Positions 7,132 to 13,901 are shown, numbered from the stretch's first letter. The stretch: 13,901 nt of DNA from an uncultured Ruminococcus sp. (GCA_902767285.1 CACXHC010000009.1:1-13901), one strand, 5' to 3'. The notes: a model not told the origin generated them from the sequence alone. A program made the numbers and translations.

Positions 7132-8913
7132 ATGACTAAAAATAAATCTGTTCTTGCATGGATAGACGAGATGAAAGCTCTCTTGTCACCTGATGAGGTA
7201 GTTTGGATCGATGGTTCCGAAGAGCAACTCGACGCTATTCGTGCAGAAGGTGTTTCCACCGGTGAAATGATCAAGCTCAATGAGGAACTTCTCCCGGGCT
7301 GTTACCTCCACAGAACAAAGCCGAACGATGTTGCTCGTGTTGAGGCAAGAACTTTCATTTGTTCTAAAAAGGAAGAGGACGCAGGCCCCACAAACCACTG
7401 GATGGAACCCTCAGCTGCTTACAAAATGCTTTTTGACATTGCAAGAGATTCTTACAAGGGTCGTAAAATGTACGTTATCCCTTATTCTATGGGGCCGATT
7501 GGCTCGCCTCTTGCTCAAATTGGTTATGAAGTTACCGACTCCATTTACGTTGTTCTCAACATGGCTATAATGACAAGAATCGGTCAGGCTGTTGAAGATG
7601 TTTTGGGCGACAGCGAAAACTGGATAAAAGGACTTCACGCATCTTGCGATATAGACGAGGAAAAGAGATATATAACTCACTTCCCCGAAGATAATTATAT
7701 TATTTCGGTCAACTCTGCTTATGGCGGAAACGTTCTTCTCGGCAAAAAATGCTTCGCTTTGAGAATTGCTTCCTACCTTGGCAAAAATGATGAGTGGATG
7801 GCTGAACATATGCTCATTCTCGGACTTCAGAATCCGGAAGGCGAAATCAAATATGTTACAGGTGCGTTCCCGTCTGCTTGCGGAAAAACAAACCTCGCTA
7901 TGCTTATTCCTCCGAAGAAATATCGTGATGCAGGCTGGAAAGCATGGACTGTCGGCGATGATATCGCATGGATGAGAAAAGGCCCCGACGGCAGACTTTG
8001 GGCTATCAACCCTGAAAACGGATTCTTTGGCGTTGCACCCGGAACAAACAACAAATCCAACCCGAACGCACTTGCAACAACAAAGAAAGATACAATTTTC
8101 ACAAACGTTGCTCTTAATCTTGACAACAATACAGTTTGGTGGGAAGGTTTAGACAAGAATCCGCCCGAAAATGCTCTTGAGTGGAAGGGCGAGCCGTGGA
8201 ACGGCAAAACAAATCCCGACCCCAAAGGCAGACCCGGTGCTTATCCGAACTCAAGATTCACCGCTCCCGCAAAGAACTGCCCCTGCATCTCCGATAAATT
8301 TGATGATCCCGCAGGCGTACCGATTTCGGCTATTATTTTCGGTGGCAGACGTGCAACAACAACTCCGCTGGTTTATCAGTCAAGAAGCTGGAATCATGGT
8401 GTATTTGTAGGTTCTATAATGGCATCGGAAACAACAGCGGCTGCAACAGGTGCTGTTGGACAGCTCCGTCGTGACCCGATGGCTATGCTTCCGTTCTGCG
8501 GTTATCACATGGCAGACTATTTCAAGCATTGGTGCGATATGGGCAAAGTTCTCGGTGACAAAGCTCCGAAGATTTTCAACGTAAACTGGTTCCGTACTGA
8601 CGAGGAAGGTCATTTCATTTGGCCCGGATTTGGTGATAATTTCCGTGTTCTCATGTGGATTCTCGGCAGATGTGACGGCACTGTTGACGCTGACGATACT
8701 CCTATTGGATTTGTTCCCAAGGCTGAAGATCTCGACATTGAAGGTCTTGACATTGATCTCGATACTCTCAAGAAAATTCTTTACATCGACAAAGAGAGAT
8801 GGTCAAGCGAGGCTGACGGCATAGAAGAATATTATAAAGAGAAATTCGGCGACAGACTCCCGCAGGAACTCTGGGACGAGCTTGCAACACTCAAAGCAAA
8901 ACTTGCAGAGTAA
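7132..8913 (+). CDS. pckG: Phosphoenolpyruvate carboxykinase, GTP-dependent type
   Basis: This protein interconverts oxaloacetate + GTP with PEP + CO2 + GDP in the cytoplasm. At 593 residues it has the usual length of the GTP family, which is distinct in sequence from the ATP-type PckA. The kinase P-loop FPSACGKTNLAM spans 246-257 and contains the reactive cysteine (Cys250) typical of GTP enzymes. GDDIAW at 275-280 is the metal-binding region, and GGRRATTTPLVYQS starts at 404. The N-terminal substrate region includes VIPYSMGPIGSP (115-126). AAAGGAG sits 9 bases before the ATG, and the promoter upstream is strong. It is divergent from the glucan-degrading fusion, which suggests a shared carbon or redox control region. 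In fermenting gut anaerobes the enzyme often works in the PEP-carboxylating direction towards succinate. The direction here cannot be told from sequence. Confidence 0.97.
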   Translation: MTKNKSVLAWIDEMKALLSPDEVVWIDGSEEQLDAIRAEGVSTGEMIKLNEELLPGCYLHRTKPNDVARVEARTFICSKKEEDAGPTNHWMEPSAAYKMLFDIARDSYKGRKMYVIPYSMGPIGSPLAQIGYEVTDSIYVVLNMAIMTRIGQAVEDVLGDSENWIKGLHASCDIDEEKRYITHFPEDNYIISVNSAYGGNVLLGKKCFALRIASYLGKNDEWMAEHMLILGLQNPEGEIKYVTGAFPSACGKTNLAMLIPPKKYRDAGWKAWTVGDDIAWMRKGPDGRLWAINPENGFFGVAPGTNNKSNPNALATTKKDTIFTNVALNLDNNTVWWEGLDKNPPENALEWKGEPWNGKTNPDPKGRPGAYPNSRFTAPAKNCPCISDKFDDPAGVPISAIIFGGRRATTTPLVYQSRSWNHGVFVGSIMASETTAAATGAVGQLRRDPMAMLPFCGYHMADYFKHWCDMGKVLGDKAPKIFNVNWFRTDEEGHFIWPGFGDNFRVLMWILGRCDGTVDADDTPIGFVPKAEDLDIEGLDIDLDTLKKILYIDKERWSSEADGIEEYYKEKFGDRLPQELWDELATLKAKLAE

Positions 8914-8954
8914 TTTTGTCTGTAAAACTCAAACAGAACTTTTGACATAAATTG

Positions 8955-8993
8955 CTCACGGCTGCCCTTCGGGGTATGCCGTGAGTTTGTTTT
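8955..8993 (+). terminator. pckG intrinsic terminator with UUCG loop
   Basis: CTCACGGC (8955-8962) pairs with GCCGTGAG (8978-8985). An inner T-A pair, a G-U pair and CCC/GGG close on a TTCG tetraloop (8968-8971), with one bulged T (8977). TTTGTTTT follows at 8986-8993. It stands 41 bases after the pckG stop and only 12 bases before the next gene's ATG, so the lipoprotein gene may depend on read-through. Confidence 0.88.
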
Positions 8994-9005
8994 AGGGATT
9001 CGGCT

Positions 9006-10307
9006 ATGTTTATTAAAGGAAAAATAAGATTATTTTCGGCAATAGTCACATTAACATTTCTTTTATGTGGCTGTGGTTTTTCGAAAATGGTCGATGACAT
9101 AAAAATCGATGTTTTTGAAAAGACCAAGTTTGAGGACGATACAAACTATACTTCCATTGATTCGCAAAAAATTGTAGATAACGAGAACTACACTGCCAAT
9201 CCGAAAATTTCTTACGGATATGATTCACTTTATACTGCAAGTCAAAAATTATGTTATGAATTAATTGGAGAATCAGCATATAAAATTTCGGAAGAAAAGC
9301 AGTCAAACGGATTTTATGCTATTGGAAAAGTCAAAATCAACGACCCTGATTTTACTGACAGAGATATGGATATTTGCATAAAATCGTTTACGATGGATCA
9401 CCCCGAAATTTTTTGGATAACGAATCAATACACATACGGCACCGTCAGCGGACAATCGGTAATTCAGTTATACTCGTATGTCAGCGGAAGCGAATGTACA
9501 CAACGCATAACCGAACTCACCGACACCGTCAATGATATTATTGCATCTGTTCCGAGCGGATTGAAACAATACCATCTCGAAAAATACATTCACAATATAT
9601 TACTTGACAAATGCACCTACGCAACAGGAGTTGAATATGCCGAGGACGGTTGGGAAGAATTTACGTCATACGGAGCATTAGTAAAAGGTTCCGCCGTGTG
9701 TGAGGGATACGCACACGCATTTTGTCTGTTGCTCAACAAATTAGGCATAGACTGTTATTATGTAAACGGATACGGCGAAAACGCCCCTCATATGTGGAAC
9801 TCCGTTAAAATAAACGATGAATGGTATCACATTGACGTTACATGGGACGACAACGAAAACGCCTATTTTAATTATTTCAATCTTGACGACACACAAATTC
9901 AGACCGATCATGTTATAGAACCCGTGTTGAGCGATATAAAAGATCGCCCCACAATGTCCGATATTTACAATGTGTTTCTGCCCGTGTGCAATTCGGACAG
10001 AGCAAACTATTTTGTGATAGAATCAACATATATCTCCGATTTTGAAGAAAGCCGTGATATTATGGTCAACGACCTTATAGAGGCAGCTCAAAAGGGCGAT
10101 GATATGTTCACAGTCAAAATAAGCGATACTTACGATTTCGAAACTGCTATCGATTTGATGTTCAATACAGAACCATGCTATATGTTTGATTATATCAGAG
10201 AGGCTAACTCTTTTCTTGATAGTTCTCATCAAATCGCAAATGATAATCTCGCCATTATCATGATAAGTAATTTCAACTCCGTTGTAGTTAGATTGGAATA
10301 TAATTAG
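9006..10307 (+). CDS. Transglutaminase-like domain lipoprotein
   Basis: This is a protein of 433 residues with an N-terminal lipoprotein signal. Positive residues (K4, K6, R8) precede a hydrophobic core (about 9-20) and an L-C-G-C lipobox, with Cys23 as the lipid anchor, so it should be tethered outside the cell membrane. Residues about 185-285 form a transglutaminase/protease core: SAVCEGYAHAFCLLLNKLGI carries the nucleophile Cys232, APHMWN has His262 and YHIDVTWDD has Asp277, a complete Cys-His-Asp triad. In bacteria this fold is usually a peptidase or cell-wall/peptide-processing enzyme rather than a true crosslinker. The region about 40-180 and the C-terminal 130 residues match nothing I can name. 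AGGG lies 8 bases before the ATG. No convincing promoter is visible between the pckG terminator and this gene. Substrate unknown. Confidence 0.88.
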   Translation: MFIKGKIRLFSAIVTLTFLLCGCGFSKMVDDIKIDVFEKTKFEDDTNYTSIDSQKIVDNENYTANPKISYGYDSLYTASQKLCYELIGESAYKISEEKQSNGFYAIGKVKINDPDFTDRDMDICIKSFTMDHPEIFWITNQYTYGTVSGQSVIQLYSYVSGSECTQRITELTDTVNDIIASVPSGLKQYHLEKYIHNILLDKCTYATGVEYAEDGWEEFTSYGALVKGSAVCEGYAHAFCLLLNKLGIDCYYVNGYGENAPHMWNSVKINDEWYHIDVTWDDNENAYFNYFNLDDTQIQTDHVIEPVLSDIKDRPTMSDIYNVFLPVCNSDRANYFVIESTYISDFEESRDIMVNDLIEAAQKGDDMFTVKISDTYDFETAIDLMFNTEPCYMFDYIREANSFLDSSHQIANDNLAIIMISNFNSVVVRLEYN

Positions 10308-10315
10308 ATTTCTTT

Positions 10316-10498
10316 CTCTTCTTTTTTTTGAAAAAAAAAGAAGCAAAAAAAACTTTTTACTCGTGTTATGTAACTCATCGCTTTTTTCTCTTCTTTTTTT
10401 GAAAAAAAAGAAGCAAAAAAACTTTTTACTCGTGTTATGTAACTCATCGCTTTTTCTCTTCTTTTTTTGAAAAAAAAGAAGCAAAAAAACTTTTTACT
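10316..10498 (+). repeat. Tandem array of type B palindromic repeat (2.6 units)
   Basis: Units start at 10316 (72 bp), 10388 (68 bp) and 10456 (partial). Each has a CTTCTTTTTTT-G-AAAAAAAAGAAG palindrome, then CAAAAAAACTTTTTACT. The first two units continue with CGTGTTATGTAACTCATCG, which itself contains the GTTATGTAAC near-palindrome. The units differ only in homopolymer lengths. The array begins 9 bases after the stop codon of the lipoprotein gene. Confidence 0.9.
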
Positions 10499-10555
10499 AT
10501 ATAAATTTTATGTGTTTCAACGAACATCCTATAAACTGAAACAAATCCGACTGCA
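10456..10555 (+). repeat. Extended type B element, copy 1
   Basis: About 100 bases are almost identical to 13801-13901. Both copies contain the palindrome, then ACTATATAAATTTTATG, a TTTCAACGAACAT segment and the left arm of the CCGACTGC hairpin. Differences seen are one base (CATCCTAT versus CATTCTAT) and run-length changes. This copy overlaps the third unit of the tandem array, so the array may have arisen by expansion of the 5' end of this element. Confidence 0.88.
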
Positions 10556-10577
10556 CAAGTACGCAGTCGGATTTGTT
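10540..10577. terminator. Bidirectional hairpin terminator between convergent genes
   Basis: There are perfect 15-base arms, AACAAATCCGACTGC (10540-10554) and its complement (10563-10577), around an 8-base loop. It lies between the convergent lipoprotein gene and G3E operon and is the 3' part of the extended type B element. A further hairpin, TCCGTCAC/GTGACGGA (10626-10633 and 10643-10650), follows with no U tract. Confidence 0.75.
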
Positions 10578-10663
10578 GCTATGTTTTGTAGTAAATATTG
10601 TTCCGTAAGATTGCTGTGACAATCCTCCGTCACGCTCTCGCTGTGACGGATAGCATACTAAAC

Positions 10664-10739
10664 CTACTCTAACATAAAAAAGTTTTTTGGAGGGGGTTTG
10701 GGGGAACCTTTTTTTTTTTTTTTTTTCCCCCAAGAAAGC
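10664..10739. repeat. Intergenic palindromic repeat, type A, copy 2
   Basis: This element is homologous to bases 1-76. Here the hairpin centre has become a run of 18 Ts (10709-10726) between TTGGGGG (10698-10704) and CCCCCAA (10727-10733). It ends 6 bases before the stop codon of the minus-strand G3E gene and could act as that operon's terminator. The homopolymer makes its exact length uncertain. Confidence 0.8.
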
Positions 10740-10745
10740 AAGATA

Positions 10746-11702
10746 TTAGAAGGTAGCAACGGGCTGTTCGGGAGGTGTGGTATCAGATATAGAAATCACC
10801 TTTAAAACGGGGCCTTTGCCCTTATACATTTTATTAAATTCTATTGAGATTTTAGCGGTAAGGACTATCCAATCGCCGGCTTGCAGATCAACGGGGGTGT
10901 CGTTTTTGCATATAAAACCGCTGTAAGCTATATCCTCGACACAGCAAGTCATTATATGACGTCCTGCGGCGAATGTCTTTTTGTCAAATTTCGGATTTGT
11001 TGCAACGATTCCTTTGAATTTTATGGTTTTGCCGTTGTACTTCTTCATATCTTCTACACAATCGGAATACCAAAGAGCGTAATCTTCATCTTTTATAACG
11101 ATTACCGGAGCATTTATATCAAACGGCAACGGATCTTCAATATCATCACTCACAAATTTTCCGTTCGTGTATTGATACGCTATATTTGCATTGCGATTTA
11201 ATGCTCTAACTGCCTTGTGCATGGGCATTTGATCAGCACCCAACGCAACTCTGTTAAATATATCAACATCGGCATCGGTTATCTTGTCCACAACAAGACT
11301 TCTCATATTTGCGTTGTAATTGTTGAACGTGGTTGCGTCAATCAAATTCATTTGCTGATATATAAGCCAATTTTCGGGCAGAGCCTCGTACAGTGTTTGA
11401 AGCTGCCACATTCCGTTATATTCAACTATAACTTGCGTAGCGTTGATCATAGCACCAGCCGCCAGCAAACGTTCTTCTGTGAGATCTTTTTCGTTCTCTA
11501 TCACTTCAAAATGAACATAGTTCGAGGGAATTTTAGATTCGTCATATTCCTCTATGCCTTCTTCGCATAAAACAACCAATGTATGCTGATTTTTTCGGGT
11601 TTCTTTGTCCACATGAAAACGCTTATCTTCGAGCGTGTCTTTAATAAATGTCGTTTTTCCGCTCTCAAGAAAACCCGTAAAAACAAAAACGGGAATATCC
11701 AT
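10746..11702 (-). CDS. G3E (COG0523/CobW-like) GTPase fused to a YcgQ/DUF1980-like C-terminal domain
   Basis: This is a protein of 318 residues and the second gene of a metal-linked operon. The N-terminal half is a G3E P-loop GTPase: GFLESGKTT (10-18) is the nucleotide loop, and EYNG (94-97) stands where family members have EPSG. The family's CxCC metal site is missing; CEEG (46-49) occupies the place. From about residue 205 the sequence resembles the C-terminal domain of the YcgQ/TIGR03943 family. It has WYSDCVEDMKKYNGKTIKFKG, then RHIMTCCVEDIAYSGF with a Cys253-Cys254 pair, a GDWIVLTAKI strand and a closing TPPEQPVATF. YcgQ-type proteins work with a membrane permease and are thought to be involved in metal handling. 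No membrane segment is present here. AGGAG precedes the ATG, 18 bases after the stop of the upstream G3E gene. The domain match was made by eye and the function is inferred. Confidence 0.82.
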   Translation of the reverse strand: MDIPVFVFTGFLESGKTTFIKDTLEDKRFHVDKETRKNQHTLVVLCEEGIEEYDESKIPSNYVHFEVIENEKDLTEERLLAAGAMINATQVIVEYNGMWQLQTLYEALPENWLIYQQMNLIDATTFNNYNANMRSLVVDKITDADVDIFNRVALGADQMPMHKAVRALNRNANIAYQYTNGKFVSDDIEDPLPFDINAPVIVIKDEDYALWYSDCVEDMKKYNGKTIKFKGIVATNPKFDKKTFAAGRHIMTCCVEDIAYSGFICKNDTPVDLQAGDWIVLTAKISIEFNKMYKGKGPVLKVISISDTTPPEQPVATF

Positions 11703-11720
11703 ATTTTTCGCTCTCCTATA

Positions 11721-12788
11721 TTACACGCCAAAAAGCTCCGCAAGAACTTTTTCATTTATCTTTGAACCGATAACACACAGCTTGCCTATTGTTTCAGCAC
11801 TGCCGTTTCTGACATCGGGTTCGCCCGGAACATAGTCAAAATGAATCCACTTGCCGTCAACGCCTGCAACGATTCCTTTTGCTCTGAGTACCATTCCGTA
11901 TTTTTCGGAATTTTCAAGTTCTTTCAAACTGCTTTCGATAGCTTCGATACTGTATTTATTCGTTGTTTCAACGCCCCAGCTCTGGAATACTTCGTCTGCG
12001 TCATGGTGATGATGATGGCAACAACAATCGGGATCATCACATTCGTGGTCATGGTCATGGTGATGGTGATGCTCGCACTCATGGTCGTCATCGTCATGAT
12101 GATGGTGATGATGCTCGCACTCGTGGTCGTCATCATCGTGATGGTGGTGATGATGATGCTCCTCCTCTAACTTCTCAATAGCCTCGGCAAGAGTATTTTT
12201 ATTTTCAAGAGCAAGAACAATTTTATCGCCGGTTATCTCGTCCCAATCGGTAGTGATAAGCTCGGCTTTCGGATTGTGTTCTCTGAGAAGTTTAACACAT
12301 TCACTAAGTTTTTTATCCGAAATATTCTTTGTGTGACTCAAAACGATTGCACTTGCGTGTTCAACCTGATTATTAAAAAATTCACCGAAATTTTTTATAT
12401 ACATTTTGCATTTGTTTGCGTCAACAACAGTAGTGAAACTGTTGAGAACAAGGTCGGGCGAATTTACTTTTTCAACTGCCGATATAACGTCACTCAACTT
12501 ACCTACACCCGATGGCTCAATAATAATTCTTTCGGGGGCGAACTGCTCCAGCACTTTTTTGAGTGCTTCGCCGAAATCTCCGACAAGACTGCAACAAATA
12601 CAACCGGAGTTCATTTCGGTTATTTCAATTCCGGCTTCTTTGAGAAAACTTCCGTCAATGCCTATTTCTCCGAACTCATTCTCGATAAGAACGATTTTTT
12701 CTCCGCTGTAACTCTCAGCAATCAATTTTTTAATAAGAGTTGTCTTTCCTGCACCGAGAAATCCTGAAAAAATATCAACCTTTGTCAT
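11721..12788 (-). CDS. G3E (COG0523) GTPase with His/Asp/Cys-rich metal-binding insert, probable zinc metallochaperone
   Basis: This is a protein of 355 residues. The GTPase domain (1 to about 205) has the P-loop GFLGAGKTT (9-17), the family metal site GCICC (Cys63, Cys65, Cys66) and EPSG (91-94). The base-recognition motif, usually like NKxD, reads SHTKN here, so nucleotide specificity may be relaxed. Residues 211-262 are almost entirely His (27), Asp (13), Cys (6) and Glu (5), a metal sponge that interrupts the linker before a short CobW C-terminal domain (about 275-355). Relatives such as YciC/ZagA and ZNG1 deliver zinc to enzymes under zinc limitation, and others handle cobalt or nickel. 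Zinc is my first guess. The gene leads an operon with the second G3E protein. The ribosome site is weak: AAAGGA is 16 bases from the ATG, with only AGAAG closer. I found no Zur-type operator upstream. Confidence 0.92.
   Translation of the reverse strand: MTKVDIFSGFLGAGKTTLIKKLIAESYSGEKIVLIENEFGEIGIDGSFLKEAGIEITEMNSGCICCSLVGDFGEALKKVLEQFAPERIIIEPSGVGKLSDVISAVEKVNSPDLVLNSFTTVVDANKCKMYIKNFGEFFNNQVEHASAIVLSHTKNISDKKLSECVKLLREHNPKAELITTDWDEITGDKIVLALENKNTLAEAIEKLEEEHHHHHHHDDDDHECEHHHHHHDDDDHECEHHHHHDHDHECDDPDCCCHHHHHDADEVFQSWGVETTNKYSIEAIESSLKELENSEKYGMVLRAKGIVAGVDGKWIHFDYVPGEPDVRNGSAETIGKLCVIGSKINEKVLAELFGV
12000..12158 (-). repeat. In-frame tandem coding repeat of the metal-binding insert
   Basis: The insert is built from a unit of 14 residues, HHHHHHDDDDHECE (42 bases). 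It is seen nearly whole at residues 212-225 and 226-239, then degenerate at 240-250, followed by a CCC-HHHHH tail. The DNA is a CAT/CAC/GAT triplet array, so length change by slippage is likely and stays in frame. Confidence 0.85.
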
Positions 12789-12905
12789 AATTACTAATCT
12801 TCTTTCCTTTCTGAAATTAGACTTTATAAACGTCCAAAATATAGTTTAACACCATATCACTCAATAAGCAATTAAAAATTTGTAAAAATTTATTTTAAAG
12901 TGATA

Positions 12906-12934
12906 TTGCATATTTTTTTGTTGTATGGTACAAT
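12906..12934 (+). promoter_or_regulatory. Promoter of the short-chain dehydrogenase gene
   Basis: TTGCAT (12906-12911, weak) and TACAAT (12929-12934, 5 of 6) are spaced 17 bases apart, with TGG directly before the -10 giving an extended -10. AGGGAGGA (12961-12968) is a strong ribosome site 6 bases before the ATG. The 186-bp region 12789-12974 must also hold the promoter for the minus-strand G3E operon. Candidates there (for example TTGAGT followed by TATTTT or TATATT) are weak and ambiguous. Confidence 0.6.
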
Positions 12935-12974
12935 TAATTCGTGTAAATTATCACCATTTTAGGGAGGATATTCC

Positions 12975-13739
12975 ATGTCTAAAAAAGTTCTTATTACAGG
13001 GGCAAGCTCGGGAATTGGCAGAGATATTGCCCGTGTTTTTGATTCTTATGGCTGTGAACTTATTCTGAATGCTCGCCGTGAGGACAGACTCGTTGAACTC
13101 GCCGAAAGCCTGAACGGGTCTCCCCGCATAATCTGCGGTGACATTAGCGGATACGATGGTGCAAGCGAACTCTACGAACTCACCAAAGACGAAAATATCG
13201 ATATTTTGATTAACAATGCCGGTTTCGGCGTTTGGGGCGATTTTACCTCCACCGACCTTGATAAAGAAATCGATATAATTCGTTTAAATATAGAAACAAT
13301 GCACACCCTTTTTAAATTGTTTTTGAAAGATTTTAAAGAACGCAACAGCGGAAAAATTCTGAATGTTGCTTCTATGGCGGCATTTGCTCCCGGTCCGTAT
13401 ATGGCGACATATTATGCGAGTAAATCTTATGTGCTGAAATTAACTCAGTCGGTCGCTCACGAGCTAAAAGAAAGCAAATCTGCCGTTACCGTTTCGGCAT
13501 TATGCCCCGGCCCTGTTGATACCGAATTTAACAAAGTTGCCGGAGTTCATTTTTCAACACCGTCACTTTCGAGCGAATATGTCGCCAAATACGCTGTCAA
13601 CGAACTAATCAAAGGCACCGAGATTATTATTCCCGGTACGTTTATGAAATTTATGTCAGCTGTATCGAAAATTTCTCCCGATGGAATTTCCGCTGCGGTA
13701 ACAGCAAATATTCAAAAAAAGAAAAAAATCAAAGAATAA
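12975..13739 (+). CDS. Classical short-chain dehydrogenase/reductase (SDR)
   Basis: This is an NAD(P)-dependent oxidoreductase of 254 residues, the usual length of classical SDRs. The Rossmann cofactor motif TGASSGIG is at 8-15, NNAG at 80-83, catalytic Ser133 in NVASMAAF, and YxxxK as Tyr146/Lys150. CPGPVDTEF (177-185) follows, where the PG motif contacts the cofactor. ARR at 33-35, after the second strand, favours NADPH. The substrate cannot be read from sequence, since the family covers ketones, sugars, steroids and acyl chains. The lysine-rich C-terminus has no membrane segment, so it is cytoplasmic. It is divergent from the G3E operon and otherwise alone, with a strong ribosome site and its own promoter. 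Confidence 0.94.
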   Translation: MSKKVLITGASSGIGRDIARVFDSYGCELILNARREDRLVELAESLNGSPRIICGDISGYDGASELYELTKDENIDILINNAGFGVWGDFTSTDLDKEIDIIRLNIETMHTLFKLFLKDFKERNSGKILNVASMAAFAPGPYMATYYASKSYVLKLTQSVAHELKESKSAVTVSALCPGPVDTEFNKVAGVHFSTPSLSSEYVAKYAVNELIKGTEIIIPGTFMKFMSAVSKISPDGISAAVTANIQKKKKIKE

Positions 13740-13746
13740 CCTATTA

Positions 13747-13773
13747 TGGTGCTGTGAAAAAACCACAGCACCA
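13747..13773 (+). terminator. Hairpin after the SDR gene
   Basis: A perfect 10-base stem, TGGTGCTGTG (13747-13756) with CACAGCACCA (13764-13773), encloses an A-rich loop 7 bases past the stop codon. No U tract follows directly; T-rich DNA starts about 20 bases later, at the type B repeat. It is likely a terminator or mRNA 3'-end stabiliser. Confidence 0.6.
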
Positions 13774-13800
13774 AGAAATCTCCGATTTGTTGGTTATTTT

Positions 13801-13901
13801 CTCTTCTTTTTTTTGAAAAAAAAAGAAGCAAAAAAACTTTTACTATATAAATTTTATGTGTTTCAACGAACATTCTATAAACTGAAACAAATCCGACTGC
13901 A
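13801..13901 (+). repeat. Extended type B element, copy 2 (cut by the window end)
   Basis: This is nearly identical to 10456-10555. It has the T8-G-A9-style palindrome, then AAAAAACTTTTACTATATAAATTTTATG, and ends in the CCGACTGC left arm at 13893-13900. By analogy with copy 1, the right arm of a terminator hairpin should lie just beyond the window. Like the other copies, it lies directly 3' of a gene. Confidence 0.88.

Noticed and set aside
8942..8947. Perfect TTGACA as a -35 box for the lipoprotein gene
   Set aside because: At 17 bases downstream the sequence is CCCTTC inside the pckG terminator stem, so there is no -10 box.
10023..10484. Minus-strand open frame across the tandem repeats
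   Set aside because: It consists of poly-Lys/poly-Phe from the A/T runs plus antisense of the lipoprotein gene.
10316..10498. Possible CRISPR array
   Set aside because: The repeats are directly adjacent, long and palindromic, with no unique spacers and no cas genes nearby.
11841..12170. Plus-strand open frame rich in Met/Val opposite the His-rich G3E insert
   Set aside because: It is the complementary reading of CAT/GAT triplets; the minus-strand protein has all family motifs, and this frame has none.
12789..12974. Zur or other metal-regulator operator for the G3E operon
   Set aside because: I looked for a palindrome of the TCGTAATNATTACGA type and found no acceptable match.

Overview
The window looks like part of the chromosome of an anaerobic, low- to mid-GC Firmicute. 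My best guess is a gut or rumen member of the Oscillospirales/Ruminococcaceae. The reasons are strong AGGAGG-type ribosome binding sites, AT-rich intergenic DNA with sigma-A-like promoters, a glycogen/maltodextrin locus, a GTP-type PEP carboxykinase, G3E GTPases of clostridial type, and many T/A-run palindromic repeats between genes. The genus is inferred from overall character only. There are no RNA genes, transposases, phage genes or CRISPR arrays.

Layout. On the minus strand from the left: a response regulator and sensor kinase operon (regulator 2537-1866, kinase 1859-207), with its own promoter near 2601-2629 and a strong hairpin terminator at 155-191. Next, also on the minus strand, is a very long gene (6747-2857) that fuses a complete 4-alpha-glucanotransferase (MalQ) to a complete glycogen/maltodextrin phosphorylase (GlgP/MalP). 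Divergent from it, across a 384-bp AT-rich control region, is pckG (7132-8913, plus), which ends at a UUCG-loop terminator. A transglutaminase-like lipoprotein gene (9006-10307) follows. A 438-bp repeat-rich stretch separates it from a convergent two-gene operon of G3E (COG0523) GTPases on the minus strand (12788-10746). Divergent from that operon is a classical short-chain dehydrogenase (12975-13739), followed by another copy of the intergenic repeat that runs to the window end.

How the genes fit together. MalQ and GlgP act in sequence on maltodextrins: MalQ disproportionates short glucans into longer ones and releases glucose, and GlgP phosphorolyses the longer ones to glucose-1-phosphate. 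PckG links PEP and oxaloacetate, so the central divergent pair sits at storage glucan and central carbon metabolism. The G3E pair looks like a metal-homeostasis module: one protein is a canonical CxCC GTPase with a long His/Asp/Cys metal-binding insert. The other has lost CxCC and carries a C-terminal domain resembling the YcgQ/TIGR03943 (DUF1980) family.

The points most worth a second look are the MalQ-GlgP fusion with what looks like a fossil or working ribosome binding site and start codon at its junction, the unusual architecture of the second G3E protein, and two families of palindromic intergenic repeats, one tandemly amplified.
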